Positions 1 to 37,928 of a stretch of DNA of 64,000 bases are shown in pieces. The translations under genes and the position numbers were made by a program. How positions within the stretch are numbered: position 1 is the first letter of the stretch; every line of letters starts with the position of its first letter. The notes beneath the pieces are model-generated. The model ran no database searches. It worked only from the letters and a program-made list of their open reading frames with translations, and was not told the origin of the DNA. The stretch spans positions 1 to 64,000 of the forward strand of contig JAQGDQ010000671.1 in assembly GCA_030141605.1 (NCBI GenBank), read 5' to 3'. The DNA is from Tubiluchus corallicola. Its lineage: Eukaryota; Priapulida; Priapulimorpha; Priapulimorphida; Tubiluchidae.

Positions 1-420
1 GCGTTACAAATTATTAATCTTCGACAATTCGAATTTCGACTTGATCACAATTACTTAACAAGCCTGCTGCAGACTGTACCTGGAGAAAACAAACTTTATT
101 TTCACATCTGATGTTCTATGATAATGGCATTTTCTTCACGTTGCTAAAGACAATTGTTTGCTTAACAACCACGGCGGTCACGTGATTCAGAGAGCTTCCT
201 GTTTACCACATAAAAGCGGAAGTACAACAGGCATGGCTTATCAGCTGCAGCAGGAAAGGCGGTTTTAGCTTTCTCTTCAAAAGGTGGAAATTACGTACTT
301 TGTATTATAAATTCTGCAGTTTATGAAGTGCACAGTTAAATTTTATTTTTTATCTATTGTTTCTCACTAAGGTCTGTGTAAGTACGTACTAGTATAAATA
401 ATTATAATTTTAACTTGATT

Positions 421-2880
421 TTTTATGCTTATGTGAAACCTGGTTTGCTGAAGATATGGATGATAGAGTAATTTGTCCTCAACATTACCGAATTTTTAGA
501 TGCGATAGACATTCTGTTTTTCTTAATGTCAACTGCGGTGGCGTGGCATTATTGTCAAATCATGTTTATCTCCTGTGCGAATTCCTGTGTCAGTGACTGC
601 TGAAACAGTTGTTGTTGAACTCAAGATTTCCTCACAAGATAGTCTTAGTGTTGCCTGCATATATAGATCTTGCAATAATAATGATATTCATACATTTGGT
701 TATTTTGAAATAAATATACTTGAAGAAATTAAGCATGCTATTTCTGTCTATTCTCAAAATGATGTTATCATTTGCAGTGATTTTAATTTTCCAAAATTAG
801 CATGGCATGACCCTGTTCCTCAATGATCTCGAGTGTATGTTTATTGATTCTTCACATAATAAACTGCTTTCTCACCTTATTCATTTTCCTACTTGCAAAA
901 ACAATTGTCTAGAATTAGTCTTAACTAATTGTCCTGAATGCATTATGAATTGCATTCCTTGGCATGGATTTTCAACCAGTGATCATAACACTAGCATTTG
1001 TTTTGATGTTGAATGCAATTACCAACAACTTATAAATAGACCCTCGCGTGACTTTAATCGTTCTAAGTTAACTTCATTACTATTTTTTTTGAAAATATTG
1101 ACTGGAAAGCTCAGTTTGACAATTTCACATTATTACTTGTTGGAATTATTTTTGTCTGTATATAATACACCAGTTGATCAATTTGTATACTTAAGAAGAA
1201 CCTCTGCTAAACAGCGCAAAATTATATCTCCCCTTTGGCTAAACGACCCCATTATTACTAGAACAAGAACTCGTAGATGCAAATTATGTTCAACATGGAA
1301 CTATTCTAATCTGAACAGTGTTCTGCTTGCTTACGATATGAGGAGCGTCCTGCAAATCAACTAAGTAAGAATGGTAAAAGGTTTTGCTGTTATACAGTTC
1401 CTTAAACCTCTTAATCCTATTATTACTATTAGTGATTATCAGCATGTTATTTCAGATCCTATCATGGTTGCTAATAGTATTAATAATTCTTTTGCTTCTT
1501 TCTTTGCTAATGAACCTGATGATAGTCTCTTACCAACTCCTTTATCTTAAAAGTGACGATAGTGTTTCTTACATTGAATTTACTGTGAATGATGTCTGTG
1601 ATTCCAAGCTTAATTCTTTTAAGCTGTTGGCCCCGACAATGTTCACAGTTTTATATTGAAATCATATGCCTCGCAACTCTCACTGCCTCTTTTTTCTTTT
1701 TCGCAAATCGTTCGAATGTGATATGGTCCCTCAAGACTGGTTAAATTATAATGTTACCCCTTTCCATAAAAAAACCTTGTAACAACTTTACATGTGATGA
1801 CTTACACACCATATTTCTCTATCTTCTGTTGTTTCTAAATGTCTTGAATCTCTTTTGTGGGATGATATACTACATTTCCTGCTATCTTCTGGCCAATTCA
1901 GTAATAATCAACATGGCTCATTACCACGATGTTCCACCGTAACAAATTTTCTTGAATGCCTTAATGATAGGTCCCAATTCTTTGATGACCCTTATCTCCC
2001 ATCAGTTGATTTTGATGTTACACCTTGATTTTCGAAAGCATTTGTTTCCGTTCCTCTTCATCGTCTTGTGTTAAAAATGGAATTTGCAGGCATAAGATTT
2101 CAATAGTTTCCAATGGTTTCAATGTTTTCTCACACAGAGATGGCAAAGAGCAATTTTACATGGTGTAACCACTTCCTGGAGAAATGTAACCATAGGCATT
2201 CCTTGAGGGACTTTGTTGGGACTCTATTGTTTCCTTATTTTTATTAATGAGGTTACTAATTGTGTCTCCCCTGACACACATATACCACTGTTTGTTAATG
2301 GTACAAAACCTTATCGTCCAATTAGAAATTTTTCTAATCAAGAGACCTTACAAGAGTAGACCTGTCTGAAATTGAGCGATGGTATGACAGTTGGTTAATG
2401 TCCCTCAAACATAGTAAATGCAGCGCACTTCGTATTCATTCTAATTCTACAACGCTTTATTACCTGAGAGATGGTGTTTTTGAAGAAAAATTAGTTGCAC
2501 TTGACTTTGGAGAATTAATATCAAACAACCTGAAGTGGAACTCACATATTGAGCATATTATTTCTCAGGCCAATACAGGCATTAAAATGATAAAACGCTG
2601 CATTTCATCACGTAGTGTAAAAGTTGTTGTACCTGTTTGTAAAGCTGTAATTAGACCAATGCCCGAGTGTGCGTGCGTTGTTTGGTAACCACAATATGTT
2701 ACTCTTAAAAATGCTTTAGAAAGAACTCAATGGAGGTGTATTAGTCTGGCCTCTGATATTCAACCTGACTCTGTATCTTCTCTTGAACAATGGCGTGATA
2801 CTATAGGTCTTATTAACTGTTATACTGTCATTATTGATAGTTCTATTTTGTGCAGCGACAAATCACTACGTGATTTAATT
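421..2880 (+). mobile_element. Degenerate non-LTR retrotransposon (CR1/L2/Jockey-like LINE), 5'-truncated
   Basis: Frameshifted pieces of a LINE ORF2 run in order on the plus strand. The endonuclease part opens around 430 with a CETWFAEDMDDR-like segment (the family's LSETWL motif), continues through GGVALLSN near 535, and reaches SDFNFPKLAWHD near 775-810, the GDFNFP block of APE endonucleases. Reverse-transcriptase pieces follow: an HLDFRKAF segment near 2020, a decayed catalytic box near 2290, and a thumb-like block at 2360-2690 (SLKHSKCSALRI, LKWNSHIEHI, ending in VVW). The 5' end of the element is missing. Many stops and frameshifts make it a dead copy. The clade is inferred from motif style only. 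Confidence 0.85.
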
Positions 2881-2974
2881 TTTTTGATTGAAGTAGGCTC
2901 TATGTATTCACAGTGTTTAAAAATGTAATGATAATGCAAACAATTAATAGGTCTACAGTTTTTTGGCTGACGTA

Positions 2975-3178
2975 AGTGTCGTTTACCTGGCATCTGGAAT
3001 GTGTATGTGTTATGCGGAAGCCGAATAGATAAAATCTATTGTCTTCAGTGCACATGGTTATCAGAACTGTGTTATGCATTATTTTTTCTACAGCTATTTC
3101 CAATTGATTTTTTTATACGCAGCTATTCCACAGATGGATATAACATAACACATTTCGGATGCCAGGTAAACGCCACTT
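2975..3178. mobile_element. Short TIR element (MITE), about 204 bp with TA at both ends
   Basis: Two inverted arms of about 29 bp face each other at 2975-3003 and 3149-3178. Both read CGTTTACCTGGCATC and then an AATGTG-like end, with a few mismatches. A TA dinucleotide lies immediately outside each arm (2973-2974 and 3179-3180), as expected for a Tc1/mariner-type target duplication. The interior is AT-rich and has no coding sequence. It sits just downstream of the LINE remnant. The family name is unknown. Confidence 0.65.
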
Positions 3179-3184
3179 TATAAA

Positions 3185-4788
3185 GATACATATACAAACA
3201 CTGCAGACGCCTCTAGTCTAGTCTATTTGTTGTCAAAGTTCAAGAGCCTGCATGACTATCATTTTTTTGAATTGGGCAACGAAATAACTTCGTTTTGAAC
3301 TATTTACTTTCAAATGGGGTTTTGTGCCTCTATCTCGAAGCACAATACATTTTTTTCTGTACAAATACATTTATTTTCCTAATCAATATTGCGTGCCTAA
3401 ATTAAAAGCTCACGCACCTTGCATCTGTATTACACCCCCAAAACTAACTGTTTACAACTAGGTAAGATTGTATTGGTTTTTGTTCACATATCCTTACTTT
3501 ATTTCAAAATAAGGATATGTGAATGTCTAGGTATTTTATCTAGAACTGGGAAGAAATTAAAAAAACCTACTCCATTCTAGCATTCATGTTCATATTTCTG
3601 CCTCTGGTCATGCTGTTAATTTCAGTAATTTTAAATGATTGTCATTTCAAGAAAGCCTATCAGCATACAATAAGAGAAGCCCACCCCTCAATGTGCAAGG
3701 TAGCTCATTCCCTTCTCTTTGTTCCGTAGTACTTTCAGTAACTGGTACTTATTTATTCTTGTGCTGAGTCACTTTGTACAGCTTTTATTCTATCTTAAAT
3801 TTTGTTCAGTTTCAATTTGAGTTTTGCTCACCAAATGTTGTTACGTTGCCTGATAATGAAACTGCCAACAGGTATCTAATTTTTTATGCTTTTGCAGTCA
3901 CATTTATTTTAATCCGTTTCACAAACTATAATTTTAATACTCTGTTTAAAATTTGATTTCCAATTTTACATTATATAAACTTTACTAGTAAATTTTATTT
4001 TGATCTTATCATACTATAAATTATTTGATTTTAATTTTAGTTATTTTGCAGTTGTAATGTTTGAAGAAGAGATTCGAGAACCTCGAATGTCACGGTCTTT
4101 GAAATAGCTTGTGGGATCTTATGAATAAATTATATGCATATAATATACATTATATATAACATATATTTCGTAAGGTTACCTTAAAATTTTGTGTCTTTTT
4201 GTAGAGATGAAATGTGCTGTAATTGTGAGCTACTGGGTAAGCTACTTGTCAGTCATCATGCCATGTCCATCATAATTATACAAATAGGACAATATTGCAG
4301 TGCTTTATGAGCATATAAAAGGCAAGACAGACATTTGCAAAAACACGGTGAAAGGTATGTTTTATGAATGAAAAAGCCTGTTTTTATTCTCTGACACAAG
4401 CTACCAAATACCTCCAAAATGCGGCGACTTCGGAGGTGATTGGGTGTGCAAAATTCCGTATGACCCCCTATAATTTCTTTTCTTGAGTCTCACTTTAGCA
4501 CTTATACAACTTAAGAGCTGTTTATCCATTGGCCTGTTATGTATGTTGTCCAACATCCAGGTTTACAGCTGTTAGCTGGTCAGGTACAATATAGTGAACG
4601 TACTTACACTACATATAAATTAAACATGTCTGTTTTTGTTAATGATAATTAATGTTAGCTACATAAAATTTTAAAGATTAAAGTTTATTTCAAGGTCTTC
4701 TGTCTTGACTCGATGCCTCATACAATACAAACTGTCACTTGAACAGAACCACGTCATCATTACCACTGTGTGTTGTTATGTTATCACA
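3185..4788. other. Gene-poor stretch upstream of the PI3-kinase coding start
   Basis: AT-rich sequence with short open frames that lack recognisable protein motifs. It probably includes the promoter and any 5' non-coding exon of the PI3-kinase gene, but I see no clear TATA box or initiator. Apart from the hairpin at 3483-3523, nothing here can be named. Confidence 0.4.
3483..3523. repeat. Perfect 14-bp inverted repeat (hairpin)
   Basis: The arms TTCACATATCCTTA (3483-3496) and TAAGGATATGTGAA (3510-3523) are perfectly complementary around a 13-nt spacer. It could be a short transposon relic or a chance palindrome in AT-rich DNA. Nothing nearby indicates a transcription unit. Confidence 0.5.
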
Positions 4789-29679
<24,891 letters not shown>

Positions 29680-31637
29680 ACATGGAGTGAATGTGATTGT
29701 AAAACTTGTGCTTTTTTAAAGGTTTGTTATTTGTTGAAGGTGCTCCACAGTTAGGTTACAATGAAATAATGTTTCAGTAATGAGGAAAAAATTTTTGAGC
29801 TTCAGGGATTCCCTGTATAGAACATGCTAGAGGCTATTCACTTCATATTCACAAAGATTCAAATGAAGTTCAACAAAGATTCTTGAAGGTCTTTAAATCA
29901 CTTGTGAATTAGAGATACCCTGATTAGGTCAACAAGACTAGGATTCAGGGAGCCCTTAAACTCATTTAGGCTCATTTTAACTCATAATAAATATTAGTGC
30001 TGCAAAAGGGGTTGCATAATTGTACCTGAGAGCCCTTGGTATTTTTCCAGTTTATTTTAACTCGAGTTAAAGTTAACTATACATTACCCAAGTTCAAAGC
30101 GAGATCGTGAACTTCTTGAGTTTTATATAATTAAAAACTAATTGGTTTATTTTTTACATAATTCTTGGAGCTGTCAGTTAATTGTCAGTTGCACAAATAC
30201 TGTTGCTGTTTAAATGTTGTCCACAGTTTTTACACTACTTATCTTTGAGCTGAAGAATCCTACTTTTTTGTTCTGATTTCTATTTTTACATTAATTTTTA
30301 TGATAAAAAGCTGTGATATACATATATTTAAATATTATTGCTCAACTTACATGCTGACTAGATGGATAGCTTTTGAGTTACTGCCAAAGATGTCACGAGA
30401 CATTAATAATTTTTATGCAGACATATTTTTAGAAGTCACACAAGTTTTTCACAACTGTATTTATAATAATATATTTTTACATATTAATATTATACAACAC
30501 ACACACACACACATATACATAGATGGATAGATAGATAAATATAATTAATTAAAAATATTTTAAAAATATTTATGTTTTAATTTTGAAGTATGTAGTGTAT
30601 TGTATATGCAATAATATGATCTGTTGTATAATCTGTGCCAAATCATATCTTACTTCATACAGTTTTAATGTGCAACACAATCATTGAAATGTACAATTTT
30701 AATTATATTCAAAATTTATATTTTTTGTGCTGATATGTGTAAAGAATATATGCAAGTATATGAATAATTTTTTTTTTATGTTTGAAAGTTTTTTATTACT
30801 GGTGCATACAACAATGAGCTTACTTTCGACCTTGAATGAAAAGGTGTCAGAATGTTATTTCAACTTGGTCAACTTGCCATTGTCTTGTGGCACAGGGATG
30901 CAAATTCTCTTTTAAATCTACAGTTTCTTAAGAATACATTTATATATACATATAAATACGTAAGACATTTTGATGGTTATGTACATATCATAATCATGTG
31001 CTATTATTTTAAAAGTGAAAGTAATACGTGTCATTTTTATATTTTGAATACTGCAGCTTGAATACTTTTTTATATGCTTGAGCCTTGGGCTTGAATTATC
31101 TTGCCATTTCTTGCAGGTTAAATAAAATCTACAAAATCATACTACATTAAGAAATTAAAACAATTCAGTCTGCAAATGTTATTTTAAAAGGAGAATGTTA
31201 TTTTTCATGAAAGAGTCATAAACATAAAATTTCATCAATTAAATACTCTTACCTGTACTATACTAAAATAATACAATGTCGATGTAATAACAAAGTAGTC
31301 AAAAAATAGCAAACCACAGTTAACATGTCAATTGTTTGATTGTTAAGTTTACCCAATACAAGCACATGTTTTAAGCCTGTAATCCTGTGCGAGAACTACA
31401 TCACTGTAATCACTCACAAGATAACTTCCATGTGTGACACTTTTTTGATAAATGCAGTATCAGTCCACAATATTTGTACTTTGAAATTTTTGGTGAACTC
31501 ACACTGCATCATTCAGTATGTAAATTGTTAGGTTGAATTTGAATTAGCAAATCCAGTTTATTTTTCCACCATATTTATACACAGCCATTTCTAATTCGGT
31601 TCCGTTTCTAATTTTTTTCGTAAAGTCACGTTTGTTT
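29680..31637. other. PI3-kinase 3' UTR and intergenic region
   Basis: AT-rich DNA between the PI3-kinase stop (29677-29679) and the convergent membrane-protein gene. An AATAAA polyadenylation signal occurs at 29986-29991 and another near 31112. A 16-bp perfect palindrome (TTTAACTCGAGTTAAA) lies at 30056-30071, and a short (AC)n run followed by GATA units at 30497-30540. No further gene is visible. Confidence 0.5.
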
Positions 31638-32261
31638 CTATGGAATCCGTTCATGGAACATGGGTATTGTTCCCGAGTGCAAACCTGAAAACAATGCCAA
31701 GTTGGCCGCAGCATACACGTAATGTCTAAAGGCGTCTTTCGGTATTCCGTATTTGGCCCCCATCTCGACTAGTGACGTTGTTGAAAGAAGGTACAGTGTT
31801 GCTCCCAGAACTCCATAAAAGCCACCACAGATGAAGCTAATGAGCAATATTATCAGGAGCGCTATTGCTGCCACTGTCGTAGATTCTGGTAGATGATCTT
31901 GCACTTCTTTAGGCACATATTCTGGTCTCTTTAAATGTTGTACAACAGCGACAAGAAGGACCAGTAGACCCGCAAGGCAAGCAGCCATATGAGCTAATGT
32001 ATGCTTGCGAATCATGGACAAATAAGCTGAAGATAGCAGTGGCAATGCTAGCAACATCACTGCCTGTTTGCTGATATTCTGATAGTCGGCAAGGTGTGGA
32101 GTGTGAGGGTAGAAATCAGATACCAGATCGCAACATGCAGCAAAAGACATAATGCAAAATGCAAGGCGGGTATATGGTGCAACAGTCATCAACAACAAAA
32201 GAAAAGTAGAAACAGAAAGTGTAATATGCGAAGCTGTATTATGATTTATTACACCCGTCAT
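31638..32261 (-). CDS. Uncharacterised multi-pass membrane protein, 207 aa, single exon
   Basis: Not recognised. The open frame runs from ATG at 32261 to TAG at 31638-31640. About five to six hydrophobic stretches are visible, near residues 12-30, 66-84, 91-109, 128-147, 148-165 and 182-197. The longest soluble loop is at about 109-127 and holds HLKRPEYVPKEVQDHLPE. The N-terminus has no cleavable-looking signal peptide. The composition, long unbroken frame and regular alternation of helices and charged loops argue for a real gene. It converges on the PI3-kinase gene. A splice-like TTACAG lies immediately upstream of the ATG, so a 5' non-coding exon is possible. Confidence 0.7.
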   Translation of the reverse strand: MTGVINHNTASHITLSVSTFLLLLMTVAPYTRLAFCIMSFAACCDLVSDFYPHTPHLADYQNISKQAVMLLALPLLSSAYLSMIRKHTLAHMAACLAGLLVLLVAVVQHLKRPEYVPKEVQDHLPESTTVAAIALLIILLISFICGGFYGVLGATLYLLSTTSLVEMGAKYGIPKDAFRHYVYAAANLALFSGLHSGTIPMFHERIP

Positions 32262-35200
32262 CTTGTTTATAGCTCACCTGTAACAATGTGGAGAACAATG
32301 AGCTCTCAATTTTTACACTAAACTAGACCTGTTATTAAAACAAAACAATAATCGCGGCTATTACTTATTATATGTACGTAAATTTTCTGCACTACATGGC
32401 CTCCTATATGGGAAGTTATTTGTTTAAAAAAAGGGTGGTTGGTTTGGTGGTCATATTCAATATTGCACATTTTACATGCAAAGCCAATTAAGTGAAAACT
32501 ATTCAGTGTATTAACGTTACACACACCTATTCAGCTGATATCATTAGTGCATTGAATAATGCTGGTCAAAGATGGAACCGGGTCAGCTTACATGTGACCC
32601 AGACTTGGTACTGGTAGCCCAATTGTGACATGACAATGCAGGAGCTAACAACATTAATACACTTATCCCTGCTTTGTCATGTAACAATGTTGAAAATATG
32701 TAATAATACTAATATAATTACAATGAGGCATTAGTTAAGTAGCACAATAATTATTCATACTCATACTGAGTCATAGGCTTACTGTTTACACCGAATTTCA
32801 ACCAGCTAAGGTTTTATGAAAGTTTAGCCACATGAACGGTTTGATAACTTATTAACGATAATTGTTAATAAATAGTCAGACTATACGTACTAGATACTGT
32901 AAGAACTCCTTTCTAGAAGACATCCAATTTATGGTTCAGCCGTAATAAAATAATAATACAACATGGGACGGGGTGATCACGCATTTTTTGCTTTACTGAA
33001 TCTTATATAGATTTATGAGACACTGTATTAAGCGATAACAAAAAATCTAAATACCATTAGAATGACCTATTAGTAAGTAAAAAATTTACAATTTAAGACT
33101 GAAAAAATATGGAAATTGCGTCTGCTCGACGCTACTGCAGCCACTGCGTGCTTCTAATGTGGCTGCACCTCTTGGTTGGTATGGTAACGAAATAAGGATG
33201 TTATTCGCCGCGACGTTTATAACTGGTAGGCTAAGTCTAAGTTACAAAGATCAGAGTCATGTCGAAATTATCGTTATTAATTTCAATGAATGATAATAAA
33301 TTTTTGGCTTCATGTGAAAATATATCGTTGCACTTTAATTGTATTTTAAAAACAATGTTAAGTGTATTGTTAAAAAATCGTTATAAGTAAGAGTCGTAGT
33401 AGAGTCGAGTAAGTGTAGTAAGAAACTACAGTGCTACAGATGCAGAACTCCAATCACATGTACTAATACGTACATTTATCTGCCCAATTAAGCCAGTCGA
33501 GTTGTCTTTTGGTCTGCTGCAGATTTTAATGAAATTTCCAGTGAATGATACTAGGGCCACTGGGACGGATGTGGCGGGGGTCAATCGTCTTCTGTCTGAG
33601 ATATGATTGAATTTTTGATCAAGTATTATTTCAATGGGAACTATCTCTCTGCGGAATGGTCATTCAAGTGTGACACGATAACAATATACTGTGCATGTGA
33701 TACATAAAAATATTACATCATCTACCGATGATTGTTACAAAATTACACAAAATTTGTACATAATGCTAAATATTGTATTATTTACATAATGCTGTACTCC
33801 TACATAATAAGCCTTTTATTACATAATGAACCGCAACAAATGATGTGCAGACCTCTGTAGGTTAGTTAGTGTGGTTGTAGTCTTTGGCTTCTACGTATTA
33901 AATTTTAGAGATTTCCATGTATTGTGTAATCTTTGCCTATAAAATTAGTTGCTGTTTGTGTACTCTGTCACACTGAAAATGACTGCTAGACTCTGCAATC
34001 AAAACGTTTGACAAATTTTTAATATTTTACATGTTAAAGTCTTAATAAAAGTTAATTCTTTCAACATTACAAATTTAATTCAAAGAATTCAACTGCGCAT
34101 CGATTGACTATCTGCAATTAGTTAAAACGCCGTTTTCTGAGGTAATTAGTCGTTATGGTTAACAACTGAGCCTGCAAAATCCCCTTTAAAATGTACCAAT
34201 ATCCTTCTATGCATTTTTAATAGACCTTCTGCCTCCATCATTACCTGTAGTGAGAGTAGTCATCAATATGAAGGAGACTGGGGATGGTTGCAACAGTTCA
34301 GGTATTTTTTCTCGTATATACATAAATGCTTGTCGTAGACTAGTACACGGACAAAGTACACAAAGCCCTCCTCTTCACATGTCATCATTAAAATTGTAAG
34401 GGATTACGAAGCTATAGAGATATGAAGATAAATAAAAATGTCACAACAAAACACTCACTCGGGGAATGTTGAAACACGGCCTGGGGCAAAATGAAACAGT
34501 GGTAGTTATATCCAATTATCTCGCAAGATTTTTTTAATGAACTTAAATCAACAGTACACTTAATTGTCAAAACAAGTAAATACACAAATACTGTATCAGC
34601 TGTTTCAGGACAAAGATATTTCATTTATATTGTATTGAAAAATACTAATCAAACTTTTAACCACAAAATTATTGATCATTAATAATAACAATTAATATTA
34701 ACAATAAAGTAAGCTTTATTTATTATTCTATGGTACTTTTTATGTACTGAAATAAACGTGAAATAAAAATTAAATAATAAAAATAAATGAATAATAATGA
34801 CTAGCAATAAATTTTATTTCTGATAAACAAATGTTGATCAAAATGTATTGGTAGCTGCTGATGACTGGTGGATTAGTAACAGGAATCGCGCATGTGGGAT
34901 GTATAATTTGCAAAAGGCTATGTTGAAAATAAGCGTTACAACTTAGCTCCAAGTGGACCTTAATTTAAAGAATATTTCAGTGTTTTAAAGAACTGGTTGT
35001 AGTATGACGCAGTTGAAGGTTAGTACTACCTAAACCTTGTGCAGTTTGTTATAGTGCTAGCAGGTAGAATACGTCTCGTAGTGTTCGCAGAATAATAAGC
35101 TACATATTAAGTAATAATGACAATTCGTAAATACGTTTTATTGATACAGCTTGGAATATAGCTATCCGTAAATTGTGGAAACTGCCTTACGGAGCACACA

Positions 35201-36887
35201 ATTTACCCTACATTACTGTACCGTTCAGTCGAGTAAGCACTTTGCAAAGCGACTTATTAGAATCTATATGGCTGCAAAAACAGTAATGACAAAACAATTT
35301 AGCCAAACATACGTTATATACGACGTAAACTCAGTATTGGGTTTTAACTTATTGTTATTATAATTATTATAGAAAATAATGTAACTCTGAAAGGTGTATT
35401 TAGAATTTTTTTAGAAAGTTATTTAGAAAGTTTTGACTTTTTCTTAGTTTGAAACAGCTATTGAGTTCTGCTGTTCTCCAGTGAAGTTGCTCTCTGGATA
35501 ACACGATAACATCTCAGGAGAAACCTGAGATGAATTTGCACCACTATTTTCGAAACTTTCAATAAACGTGGCTCTTGAGTCAATAACAGAATACCATTAC
35601 TATCGCTATTATTGAAAAAGTCTAACACTAAAGGTTTGAAACATCATACAATGGTTTCTTTTGGCTAACATTCAAGTAACCGAATCTTTGAGGCTCACTG
35701 GGAACATTCAAATGTGAAATCGTCCCCTGTAGCTGTGCAATAGGTCATTATAGCTACTAAAGAATCGTACATAATTCAGTCACGCGAAATCAGCTCTGTT
35801 TTCAATTTGCACATGCCGCGCTTACTTAGCAATTTGTAGGCCTAGCTAATAAAATAAACTGAATTTTGACATTACCAATGGTTTGCAAAAGATGTATTTT
35901 CAAACTTGTAAATAATTTTTGCTGCTTATGCATATTGTGAGTTGCCTTTCAGTGGCGTAGCCAAGTTGATGAGGTTAAATGCTCAGATTAAGCATAATAT
36001 TTCCGAGTTCTCAGTTTCTAATTATTTATTTAGACACGCCCAACGTTCCCCCAATTTCCATGAACTTTGATTATAATATGTTGATATTTGTTTTTACCTT
36101 TTAATGTGTCAATTATAATATTTTATCTTACAGCCTCAAATGATGCCAGCCGACGCTTGGTGTGATTTGAAATAAATAAATTTTGAACGTAAATTCAGCT
36201 TTTATTAAACACTGATTCCAGCTTCATAAATTTTAGCGTTATAGCACCAGCCTTTGAAATAGTTGTTGTCCAATTTTTCGTCCAAAAATTGAATGTTATA
36301 GCATTTTCTGTGTGAATTATTCGTCGGATACTCTGTGCTCATAAAATACGAAATTTGTTTTGTACTGCTGTTAGGAAAAATAAACTACAACATTTATAGA
36401 TTTAAAGGTGGAATTTGATGGCAATTATAAGGCACACGGTCATGACGTAAAAAGTACAATAAGACTGGGAAGTGATATTTAATGTGTAATAGATAAACCG
36501 TGATTCAGCATCGATACTTAAATTATGTTATATGATTGCAAGCTTTCACGAATCCGTCCTGTTTCCAAAAATAAGCTGGTTTAGCATTTCAACATGAAGT
36601 CACACTTACAAGACTTTCTAATTTACTAATATTCCCATGATGCATCCATTAAAACTTGTAGGTCTACACATAACGACATAAACAAGCCTTCATTGAGTGA
36701 TAGAAAGCAAGGTTTTCTTTGATATCTGACATTGCAGTTATTTTAGCGACCATTAATTAATACTAAAGTCAACCTTTGATGAAAGCATTTTTAATTAGCA
36801 TATTCAAATATACCTATCTGATCAAGTAGGATGGACGATTTCGAGGCATAAATATTTCAAAGTCAATTTTAGCGAAAGCCATTTTGG
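32262..36887. other. Intergenic region, no gene recognised
   Basis: About 4.6 kb of AT-rich sequence with only short open frames and no protein motifs. A CAGTGGCGTAGCCA string at 35951-35964 resembles the end of a hAT-type element, but no partner end was found. An AAT-rich patch lies near 34680-34800. The upstream part should include the promoter of the minus-strand membrane-protein gene. Confidence 0.5.
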
Positions 36888-37928
36888 TTACCAATGAAAT
36901 GACCGGTTTGCTATTTTGTACAACTGTTCATTATATGGCTGAAAAATTTGTTTTAGATGTTTCTCCGTTTCTTTTGGCACTTCTGGATGTTTTCTACCTT
37001 TATCCTTCCCCAAACAAGTGACATCTTTACTAAATCCTTTGTTGGCTCTTACATGAAAACAATAAAATCCTTTATCTTTTCTGTAGACAAATGCATCTTC
37101 AGGTATAAAGTGATCCAAGTTTAGAAAAGTTTCAACTTTTCGCAGTTCACTTATTGGGTTTTGGACTAACTCATCTCCTGATACATTGTGAAATTGATCT
37201 TTAGGAAAAACATTCAACCACTTTTCAATATAAGTCACATACTTTCCTTCTTGTAAGGGACTTGGAGACCCACGGGAATTAATATACTGTGCAAACGTTT
37301 GGTTTTTCGGTTTTCCGAATGCTAGGAAAGCCGATACAGTCCTTTGAAAGGGATCTCGAACTACAACAAGAATTTTAGCACCGGGGAGTACCGTTTTTAT
37401 TCTTTCTGCAACTCTTGGACTGAAAACATATGTTGGACTTTTTTCTATAGTAATTTGGTTACTTGTCGAACATGGCATGGCTTCCATGTACCATTCCAAA
37501 CCTCTACGATATTTATAGTTAAAATAATGTACCTCTGTCGGATTCCAGTCTCGAACAGCTATGTCAGAGTGAAGTTTTAACATGCTCAACAGGGCTAAAG
37601 TCCCACATTTTCGAAATCCGATTATAATACATTGAGGTAGTCGCCGCTGAGCATCATGTTCGCAATCCTTTCTTTCACTTTTGTACTCAACATACTCTCT
37701 CTGCACAGTCGGAGTAGAATCTTCAGAAACCTTAGACGAATTCGCGCTATTTTTCATCACAACCTTTTCAGTGAACATATTTAGCTCTTGGGGGAGATGT
37801 TTCACGGCTAACAAAAAAGTTTTAGCGAGAAAAACGCAACAGAATATTATCACTATCGCAAATACTGTCTTTGTTGCTAAAGTAATGACACTCTTTAGAT
37901 ATTTTATGACTTCAAATCGTAGAGACAT
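36888..37928 (-). CDS. HS3ST: Heparan sulfate glucosamine 3-O-sulfotransferase, 346 aa, intronless
   Basis: Transfers sulfate from PAPS to the 3-OH of glucosamine in heparan sulfate, in the Golgi lumen (family knowledge). Type II topology is visible: a short basic N-terminus, a membrane anchor at about residues 18-42, a stem to about 95, then the sulfotransferase domain. The PAPS 5'-phosphosulfate loop is GFRKCGT (K107). The 3'-phosphate site is VVVRDPFQRTVSAF (R191, S199). Catalytic-type residues are E132 in TEVHYF and K163 in IEKSPTY. The disulfide pair expected of HS3STs is present in KGFYC and VTCLGKDKGR. Family consensus GVRKGGT reads GFRKCGT here. Start ATG at 37928 precedes the anchor. 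The exact isoform cannot be assigned. Confidence 0.9.
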   Translation of the reverse strand: MSLRFEVIKYLKSVITLATKTVFAIVIIFCCVFLAKTFLLAVKHLPQELNMFTEKVVMKNSANSSKVSEDSTPTVQREYVEYKSERKDCEHDAQRRLPQCIIIGFRKCGTLALLSMLKLHSDIAVRDWNPTEVHYFNYKYRRGLEWYMEAMPCSTSNQITIEKSPTYVFSPRVAERIKTVLPGAKILVVVRDPFQRTVSAFLAFGKPKNQTFAQYINSRGSPSPLQEGKYVTYIEKWLNVFPKDQFHNVSGDELVQNPISELRKVETFLNLDHFIPEDAFVYRKDKGFYCFHVRANKGFSKDVTCLGKDKGRKHPEVPKETEKHLKQIFQPYNEQLYKIANRSFHW

